Assembly (NCBI RefSeq): GCF_003086295.3
Contig: NC_092046.1
Span: 108,169,363 to 108,233,362 of the forward strand
Origin: Arachis hypogaea
Taxonomy: Eukaryota; Streptophyta; Magnoliopsida; Fabales; Fabaceae
Reading direction: 5' to 3'
DNA length: 64,000 nucleotides
Shown here: piece by piece, positions 56,484 through 64,000 of the stretch
Layout: the number at the start of each line of letters is the position of its first letter
How positions within the stretch are numbered: the first letter of the stretch is position 1
Notes under the pieces: model-generated
What the model saw: the letters and a program-made list of their open reading frames with translations, nothing else
Told to the model about the DNA's origin: nothing
Databases searched by the model: none
Program-made: the position numbers and the translations under genes

Positions 56484-57993
56484 TTAATTCTTGGGATCCT
56501 GCTTCTTCTTGCTTCTTGCCTCTTTTTGACCACTTGTGCTTCCTTTGTCTTTTCTTATGAGCTTTTTCCAGAATCCAGCCTTTTTCATCGTTTCTTCCAC
56601 TCCTTTTTCAAGGATCATTGCCTTGTTTATTTCTCCTTCTTTCCTCCCTTTGAAATACTCATCAAAAGCTGGGAATGCTGGGTCCATTTTGTGTAGATGT
56701 TCCCCTATGTAGTTAAGCTTGATTTGCGAACTGATGTTGTAATCAGCTTGGACTGAGTATCTTGCATTCTGTAAAGTGGTGGCTTCCTTGATTGCCAAGA
56801 CATTGGCATCTTGGTGTTGGCATATGTGGCTGAAGGATTCCTGTAAGTGTAAATTCTGTTCCCTTTGCAGATCCAAGAATCTTGATTCAAAGTTCCTTTG
56901 CATATCCATCATTTTGAGGTGAAAGTCCTCTCGTCTCTCTTGAGACCTCATGTATTGTTGAGACATTCCTTCCATGATTTCCTGCATTCTGCTCATATCC
57001 ATGGGGTCTCTGGGAATTCTTTGTCTTCTTTCTGGAATTGCTTGCTCTTCTTGCTCTTCTTCTCTGTCTTCTCCTTCCTGTCCTTCTTGTTCTGCTTCTT
57101 GCTCGGCTTCCACTTGTTGCCCTTCTTCATTTCTTCTTCTTGTATGTCTTGGAGGAGTTGGGCCAAGAGTCATTCTGTACGCAGTTATGGCCAATCCAGG
57201 ATATAGCCAATTAGGTCTTTCATCCTCAAGTGGTACTTGGGCATCGATGCATAGTCTAATGATAGTGCTAGGGAAGTGGAGCCAGGATTCAGGGTCACTT
57301 TTCTCACTAAACTCTTGTATCTGTTCAGCAATGAGTTTATGAACTTTGATCTCCCCCTCCCACCATAATGCAATGTAGCAAGATGGCTCTTTTAGGGACT
57401 ATTTCTGAAGAGTTTGCAGTGGGTAGGATGGATCTCCTAACTATTGCATACCACCCTTTAGCTTCAGGTGTTAGGTCTCCCCTTCTCAAGACTCTTGGAG
57501 CCCCTCTTGTTTTTCTCACCCATTCAGCTCTGATGGCACAAAGGTCTTCAGCAATAGTTGCATAGTCAGGTTCTCCTATCATCCTTTCTTCATAACTTGC
57601 TTGGCTGAAATGTATGTTTTTCAGGCCAAGAGTTTTCATGATTGCTTTGGGACTGAAGTCAACTTCCACCCCTCTCACATAGCTTTTGTATGAGGGTTTC
57701 TTGGTTGGATCCTCCCTTACTGCATTTGCATAAAACTCTTTCACCAGATTGATGTTGATTTTATTGATTGGCTTAGTCAGGAGCTCCCACTTCCTCTTTT
57801 TGATCTTTTCCCAAACACCTGGGAACTCATCCTTTTCAAGGTCAAAGGGAACCTCAGCTAGTACCGTTTTAGGTCTCATCCATTCGGCTTGAATCTCATG
57901 GAAAACTGATCTGTATCTCCATGCATCGAATTCCCTGTTTTCCTCCATTGGTTGCTTGTCTTTTCTTCTTTTGTGGCTAGATGAAGCTGCCAT
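56484..57993 (-). pseudogene. E12 ORF3, 'putative plant transposon protein' with one frame shift
   Basis: About 500 codons from ATG 57993 (MAASSSHKRRKDKQP). The upstream ATG at 58044 would add 17 residues without conservation. N terminus basic; then WELLTKPINKININLVKEFYANAV, KSYVRGVEVDFSPKAI and KGWYAIVRRSILPTANSS, shared in part with E2 (14747-15267) and E7 (30405). One extra G in a run at about 57349-57353 shifts the frame and makes an early stop at 57337; the other frame continues to 56484 as a Glu/Gln-rich, coiled-coil tail and a Lys-rich end. Given the youth of the element, the shift may be recent or a sequencing error in a homopolymer. Confidence 0.8.
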
Positions 57994-59013
57994 TGGTTCT
58001 TTAGTTTTGGTAAGTGACAAGCTAAAGTTGACAAGGTGAAGCAAGAAGTGTTGTTGGAAGTGTGGGGAGGTTATTTTCGGTAAGAGATAGTTTATGCTAT
58101 GATGAAGGAAATGTGCATGAAGGAGATTTGGTGGTGTTGAACTTGTTCCCCAAGTGGTTCTTTATAGTGCCCGTAAGTGCAAAATGGACGGCTAGGGTGA
58201 TTTGTGAAGGGTGGCTTGATGGTAAATATATGAGTTAGGGAGAAGGACAAATTGCTTTTCATTTTCTTGGAAGTATTCTGGGTGCATTAGGTTGTACATG
58301 TAGCTATCTTTTCTTGCAGAACTTCCTTTTCCCATGTGTTAGTTTCAAAGACTTGTGAATTTTCTTTTTGACCAAGCATCGTACCTCCCTTTGTCTTTTT
58401 CCTCCATTTTTGTCTTTTCTTTTGTACCTGCACAAACAAACAAGTTTGCTATCATTTTTCGGTCCATGTGAATTATGAATAGTACTTGCACATGTAAATC
58501 AATGATTGTCTTTATGAGCTTATAGCCGTGACTTCTACATGTATGTACACTTATTATTTGGACACCAAACTTAGTGTTTGGTCAAGTCTCCTGATGACAT
58601 GAAATCCATATTGGTTGTCCTTAATGAATGTGCTTAATTCTAATAAATCATAGTCACCTTGGCTCTTTGATTCTAAACAAATTTACTACCCTAAGTAATT
58701 GAAACCAAAGCATTAAAACATGCGAATGGTGTACTTGTCATGAATTTCGAAATCCAGAGGAACTTTGTGCTTTTCATGAACCGTGTTCAAAGAGGAACAC
58801 CAAACTTAATCCTTGGTTGTGCACTAGAAATTGAATACATTTTGAATAAAATTTTGGGGTGCCTTCAGGCACACCAAACTTAGAGGCAAATTGCATTTTA
58901 CATGCAATTTTTAGTGCACTTTTTCAGCAGTTGTCCTGAGGATTCAAGTTCATGCATAAGAAACCATGCTTTATTAGATGCACAACAAAACAAAAAAAAT
59001 AAGGGTATTAAAA
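57994..59013 (-). other. E12 spacer between gag-pro and ORF3
   Basis: No ORF. ACACCAAACTTA (reverse of the AAGTTTGGTGT tail word) occurs at 58563, 58797 and 58871. A 9-bp inverted repeat aaattgcat/atgcaattt lies beside the last one (58888-58910). These resemble the hairpin-tail theme without the AGGA loop. No GC-rich dyad array is seen here, unlike E2, E3 and E7. Confidence 0.5.
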
Positions 59014-59031
59014 CATGTGTTGCCTCCCATG
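59014..59031 (-). other. Post-gag hairpin, loop AGGCAA (E12)
   Basis: Minus strand: arms CATGGG/CACATG (one mismatch) around AGGCAA, about 40 bases after the polyprotein stop. The same flank 'gtcaagctagtgacgttaaagaagcgctt' is found in E2 with small changes. Confidence 0.65.
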
Positions 59032-59072
59032 AAGCGCTTCTTTAACGTCACTAGCTTGACGGTTGTCCCTTG

Positions 59073-61880
59073 TTAGGGTGGATTGTAGTGCTTGACGTCT
59101 TCTCCTCTCACTATGAAAACGTCCCCGCTTGATTCATTCATGACCTCTAAATGTTCCATAGAAAGAATTTTCCTGATTGTGAACACTTGAGGGAGCTGGG
59201 AAGGAATGGTTTTGAGGCCAGGTGGGATTGGCAGATAATGACTGGATATCACGTTATCTCCCGGAGAAAAACCTTCAGTGGGAATTTTCTTGTTTCTCCA
59301 CCCTCTTGGCAATCTCCCTATCACTCTTCCCTTTCTCTTGAGGATTTCTTCATTGACCCTTATGTCAGGAGGATCCTTCTGATCTGTTTCCACTGATTTT
59401 TGTGGCTTTAACTCTTGCAACTCTTGTTTGCCTTCCAAGGACTGTTTTAGAGTTTCAGCTGCTGGATTACTTTCCTCCAAACACAGATGGCTACTATCGT
59501 CCTTAGGCTTTTCAGGTTCTGGTTCAGGCTCAGATGCAGGTTTGAAAACTTTGAAAATGAGCTGTTCATCATGTATTCTCAGAATTAGCTCTCCTTGTTC
59601 TACATCTATGAGCGCTCTAGTAGTGGCTAGAAATGGTCTGCCCAGAATGATAGGGTGTAAGTAGCTTTCCTCCATGTCCACAATGACAAAGTCTGTGGGG
59701 AAGTAATAATCCCCCACTTTCACCAGCACATTTTCAACTACCCCTTCAGCTTGCTTCTGAGTTTTGTCAGCCAGTTGTATGATTACATCAGTAGATCTCA
59801 CCTCATTCAGTTGTAGCCTTTTCATAAGAGTTAGAGGCATCACATTTATGCTAGCTCCTAGATCACAGAATCCTCTGTCAATTTTTGTTTCCCCTATGAT
59901 GCAAGGGATATGAAAACTTCCAGGGTCCGTTTTCTTAGAGAGTGTGTCCTTCTTGATGAGAGCACTGCATTCTTTGTTCATGGTTACCGTTTGTCCTCCC
60001 TTCAAAACTCTTTTCTTGCTTAACAATTCCTTTAAATACTTGATGTGTGTAGGCATTTGATGGAGAATCTCAAGAAAGGGAATATTGACATGGAGAGAGT
60101 TAAATGTCTCTAGAAACCTTGAATAGGTTTTCCTTTCTTCACCTCCTCCTAACCTCTGAGGAAATGGTGCTTTTGGTTGGTATATTTCCAGCATGCCTTT
60201 TTGTAGTTCCTTGGCTTGCTCAGTTCCACTTTCCTGCTTAACTTCTTCCACACCTTCCTTCAAGATTTCTGGCTCCTGCTCTGAGGGCCTGATTCCTTCT
60301 TCTTCTGAAACTTCCTTCAATATGGTGATGGCCTTGCATTCTTCCCATCTCACTCTCTTTTGTTCCCCTTTAGGATTCTTTTCTGTGTCACTAGGGAACA
60401 CTGCAGTTGATTTGACGGCCTGTTGAGATAGCTCTCCTACTTGAGACTCCATCCTCTTGAGTTTTTCACCATGGTTTCTTAAGGTAGCTCTTACATCATC
60501 CCTGAAGCTTTTCAATTCGGTTATGTCTTGACTCATGGTTGCCATCATTCCTTCTATCCAGTTCAATTGATCTTGAAATTGTTGGTTCGGATTAGGTTGG
60601 GTAGGTTGATTATTTTGGCCATGATATGGTGGTTGAGGGTAAGTGTTTTGTGTGGTTTGGTATGATCTTTGGTTGGAGTTTTGGTATGTGGAATTGTTAT
60701 GTTGGTTGTGGTTGTAAGGTTTGTGGTTTTGTGGTTGGGTTTGTTGGTTTCCCCACCCAAAGTTTGGGTGGTTTCTCCAGCCTGGGTTGTAAGTGTTGGA
60801 ATGTGGATCATATGATTGCCTTTGTTGGTTTCCCACATAGTTAGCCTCTTCCCAATCACCTCCTTCAATGCTTACTTCCTCTTGATCTTGTGTGTGTATT
60901 GCAGCCACTTGCTTTGTTTCTAATTGCCTGGTAAGCTCTGCTAGTTGCTTGGCAAACACCTTGTTTTGGGCTAGAATTGTATCAACATGGTTCAGCTCCA
61001 TGACTCCCTTAGTGTTGTGCCTTTCTGATGCATAGTAGTACTCATTCTCAGCCACTGTCTCAATCACTTCAATGGCCTCTTCCACAGTCTTTTTCCTGTT
61101 CAATGAACCTCCTGATGAATGGTCTACAGCCTTCCTTGATTCATAAGAGAGTCCATCATAGAAGATATGCAATTGCACCTAATCATGGAACATGTCTGGT
61201 GGGCATTTCCTTGTCAAGTCCTTGAATCTCTCCCATGCCTCGTAGAAAGTTTCACCATCTTGTTGTCTAAAAGTCTGAACCTCAGATCGAAGCCTATTGA
61301 CCTTTTGTGGAGGGTAGAAACGTGCCAGAAACTTGCTTTCCACCTCATCCCATGTTGTTAGACTCCCCCTTGGGAATGATTCCAGCCACTTAGCTGCTTT
61401 GTCCCTAAGTGAAAATGGGAACAAAAGCAGTTTATAGGCATCTTCCTGGACTCCATTGGACTTCACAGTGTCACAAATTCTCAGGAATTTTGTGAGATGT
61501 TTGTTGGGATCTTCATTAGCACTTCCACCAAATGAACAATGATTCTCCACAAGTGATATTAGTTGTGGTTTGAACTCAAAATTGTTGGCCTGAATTGGTG
61601 GTTTCTGGATGCTGCTACCACAATTCCCAGAGGTTGGGTTTATGTATGAACTAAGAACCCTCCTCTCAGGAATGGCATTGTTTCCATCAGCTCTCTCATG
61701 GTTGTGAACTTCTCTATCCATGTTGAGATCTAAAGCTTCCTCAAAATTGTCCTCAGATTCTCCTTCAGATTCCTCTTCTCCCACTACTCTCTTCCCTCTT
61801 GCTTCCCTTCTCAGTCTATGAAGGGTCCTCTCTGGTTCGGTATATGGAGGAGTTGATGTCTCTCCTCTCCTACCTGTCAT
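59073..61880 (-). pseudogene. E12 gag-pro with integrase-like tail, one in-frame TAG
   Basis: Starts at ATG 61880 (MTGRRGETSTP) and runs 935 codons to 59073, broken only by TAG at 61179-61181, where the E8 homologue has Trp. Arm: PERTLHRLRREARGKRVVGEEE. Gag core: RDKAAKWLESFPRGSLTTWDEV, FYPPQKVNRLRSEVQTFRQQDGE, and LHIFYDGL after the stop. Linker: Asn/Gln/Tyr-rich, no zinc knuckle seen. Protease: CDLGASINVMPLTLMKRL, FPTDFVIVDMEE and IILGRPFLATTRALIDVEQGE. Tail: ~90 residues from RVIGRLPRGWRNKK to FIVRGEDVKHYNPP, resembling the end of integrase (a G-D-V..I..FxVxGxxxKHY pattern). This suggests an in-frame loss of the pol core. Confidence 0.85.
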
Positions 61881-62161
61881 ACAAGAACACAGCAAGGCAC
61901 AAACAAGTGAAATACTCTTGGTTAATGGAAGAGTATGGTTAGAGCAATTGAGGAATTAATTCAAACAGTTAGTGAGTCAGTGAGTTAGTTGCTTGAATTT
62001 AAAGGCATAAAGAAAGAAAGCATGTAACCGAGTGCAAAAATTAAAATTCAACAAGTAACTTGAACAGAATTAACAAAGCAAGAGAAATTGCTCAATCTAG
62101 TTAACTTCCAATTTGAGAATTGTCAATCGAAAACCAATCCCCGGCAACGGCGCCATAAACT
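61881..62161 (-). other. E12 leader and primer-binding site
   Basis: A short leader (~280 bases, against ~1.4 kb in E5/E6/E8). The primer-binding site is at 62136-62155, reverse complement of TGGCGCCGTTGCCGGGGATT, a perfect tRNA-Asp match, 6 bases inside the LTR. Confidence 0.88.
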
Positions 62162-64000
62162 TGATGCACATAAACTAGTTATGCTACGATTTAGGAAATT
62201 GCACGATCGGCAAAATTCCTTCCGGCAAGTGCACCGGTTATCATCAAGTAAAAACTCACAATAGAGTGAGGTCGAATCCCACAAGGATTGGTTGAGTGAG
62301 CAATTCGGATTAGAAGTGTGTTCTAGTTGAGCGGAATCAAGATTGAGATGAGTATTGCGGAATGTAAAATTGGCGGGAAAAGTAAATGACAAGAAATTGA
62401 AATGGCGGAATCTTAAATTGCATGAATTAAAGAGCAGAAACTAAATTGCTGAAATTAAAAGGGGATGGGGGTGATTGCATTGAGTAGCAGAATGTAAAGA
62501 GAAAGTGGAAATCAGAAATGGGGAATTCATTGGGTTATAGGAGATATTGAGATCTCCGAATCAAAACATGTTTATCTCTTCCTCAACCAATGCGTTCATT
62601 GAATTTTGCTTGGCAATCTTATATGATTGGATCCCAATCCCTTGGCTCACCAATTCTCTCTAAAAACAAACAAATTCCCAATCCCTTGGTTTAAATGTTC
62701 ATAAGAAGAGATGATGCTCGATCACTGATTATACCACACAGTTTCATGAACCACAATTTGGTAGGATTACATGTCACAATATCCATCCAAACCCCAATCC
62801 AATTCACTGTGAGAAAGCTTCTCTAGCATGAATCCTCCATTCCTTTCCCAAGGTTCCGAAGGATTCCAAGTATGGGTAGTTTCTTTCCCAAGACAACTAC
62901 CCAATGGAATTAGATCGAGAAGCTTTCTAACAAAATTCAAGAGAAAAGATTGAAGAAGAAGATAAACTATTATTGATTCATTGAATTACAATAGAGCTCC
63001 CTAACCCAATGAAAGGGGGTTTAGTGAGTCATAGCTCTGAATTCAATTACAAAGATATGAAAACTAGCTAAAAGTGAAGGTGCCAAAGTTCCTTCTAACT
63101 TAAATTCTATCCTATTTATACACTTTCTATATTGAGCTTCTGTTGTGCTTCTTGGGCTTTGAGGCCTCTCCTTGCTTTCCTTTTGCCTTGGGTTTATGAT
63201 CCATAATTTTGATGAGGCTGTTGATCCAAATTCTGTAACATTCATTGAGCCAACTTAGTGATAATCAAATAATGACACATGACTCAATAAATTGAGATTT
63301 CAAACTCATCAATCCTTCAGGCCCAATCCCATAAACCATGATATTCAATTGGGTTTCATACCAGAATAAGTTTAAGTTAATGTTTGTGCTCAAATACTAA
63401 CTTAACCACAATATCTTTGGTCCAGAAACCTTTTCCAAGAGTGGCGTTTAAGTTGCAGTTTAAGCTTAAACTGCAGCTTAAACGCCAGACACTTCCAGTG
63501 AGGCCTTTTGTAGAAGCACGTTTAAGCTTTAGTTTAAGGTTAAACTGAAGCTTAAACGTGGAAATGGAAGAAGGCAGCCCTGGAGAGTTATGTAGTCGAA
63601 CACGTTTAAGCTCCAGTTTGAGGTCAAACTGAAGCTTAAACGTGGATATAGGAAGGGCAGCCCTGGAGGTCGAACACGTTTAACCTCCAGTTTAAGGTCA
63701 AACTGGAGGTTAAACGTGGAATTGGAAGGAGGCATCCTGGAGGTCGAACACGTTTAACCTCCAGTTTAAGGTTAAACTGGAGGTTAAACGTGGAAGCTTA
63801 GAAAGGTAGCCCTGGAGGTGTCGAACACGTTTAAGCTCCAGTTTGAGGTCAAACTGGAGCTTAAACGTGGAAATGGAGAGAGCAACCCTGGAGGAGAGAT
63901 CTTGGTCGAACACGTTTAAGCTCCAGTTTGAGGTCAAACTGGAGCTTAAACGTGGAAATGGCTCCCTGGTGCTTTTCCCATTCTGGCGTTTAACCTCCAG
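62162..64000 (-). repeat. E12 5' LTR, cut by window end
   Basis: Matches 53101-54939 base for base except one position. TATAAATA (reversed) at 63113-63120. The palindrome array begins at 63443. By comparison it should end near position 64482, followed by the target duplication GTAAT. Confidence 0.93.

Larger units (their letters stand above)
53101..64000 (-). mobile_element. E12: young LTR retrotransposon without pol, extends past window
   Basis: 3' LTR 53101-55421 (2321 bp), internal region 55422-62161 (6740 bp), 5' LTR from 62162, cut by the window end; the expected full length is about 11.4 kb. Order on the minus strand: primer-binding site, gag-pro with one stop and an integrase-like tail, post-gag hairpin, spacer, ORF3 with one frame shift, untranslated region, terminal hairpin. 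The 1839 LTR bases that can be compared differ at one site (g53182 versus a62243), so it inserted very recently. It lacks reverse transcriptase, RNase H and the integrase core. Confidence 0.92.

Noticed and set aside
58054..58070. AAGTGTGGGGAGGTT on the plus strand in E12 as a polypurine tract
   Set aside because: E12 is on the minus strand, so this is the wrong orientation; no RGGA hairpin before it.
61179..61181. Programmed readthrough of TAG in the E12 gag
   Set aside because: The stop lies inside the gag core where relatives have Trp, not at a gag-pro boundary; simple mutation is the better explanation.

Overview
The window is plant heterochromatin made almost entirely of nested LTR retrotransposons. 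I see no host gene, no RNA gene and nothing bacterial. The LTR sequences (starts TGATGAGYGGAT.. and TGATAAACC..), GC-rich dyads such as TGGCGTTGAACGCCA, and primer-binding sites matching the 3' end of plant tRNA-Asp point to a legume. I think it is peanut (Arachis), whose FIDEL/Feral-type elements look like this. That assignment is recognition, not a database result.

I name the insertions E1 to E12. Left part: E1 (minus, 1-2890) is a gag remnant plus 5' LTR. E2 (plus, 3107-4702 and 14747-16385) is rearranged and holds E3 (minus, 4703-14746), which itself holds a hAT-type DNA transposon (E4, 8639-10412, 8-bp target duplication). E2 ends in an LTR (16386-17812) that is also the 5' LTR of E5 (plus, gag-pro pseudogene to 21163). 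Middle: E6 (plus, from 21164) interrupts E5. E7 (plus, 25041-42808, duplication AACGC) interrupts E6. E8 (plus, 34435-42549, duplication ACTTG) sits in the 3' LTR of E7. E6 resumes at 42814 and breaks at 43878, just where reverse transcriptase should begin. Right part: E9 (minus, 43879-46554) is broken by E10 (plus, 46555-49685), whose 5' LTR holds a minus-strand solo LTR (47905-49381, duplication ACGAC). E10 is broken by E11 (minus, from 49686), and E11 by E12 (minus, from 53101 past the window end).

Coding content is of four kinds: gag-pro (best copy 37673-39904 in E8; one-stop copy 59073-61880 in E12), two unrecognised ORFs in E7/E3, a third 'putative plant transposon protein' ORF (E7, E12, remnant in E2), and fragments. 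No reverse transcriptase, RNase H or integrase core is encoded anywhere in the 64 kb, so every element here is non-autonomous, truncated or dead. E12 is the youngest: the visible parts of its LTRs differ at 1 of 1839 positions.

The most interesting structure is non-coding. (1) A hairpin with an RGGA-type tetraloop and a different stem in each family is followed by AAGTGTGGGGAGGT or AAGTTTGGTG; it lies at the 3' LTR boundary and, in some elements, again next to the third ORF. (2) A second hairpin with loop AGGCAA/AGACAA lies downstream of gag-type stop codons, with paired changes in the stem. (3) Every LTR family carries an array of GC-rich dyad motifs upstream of its TATA box, and similar arrays recur inside elements ahead of the third ORF, suggesting an internal promoter.
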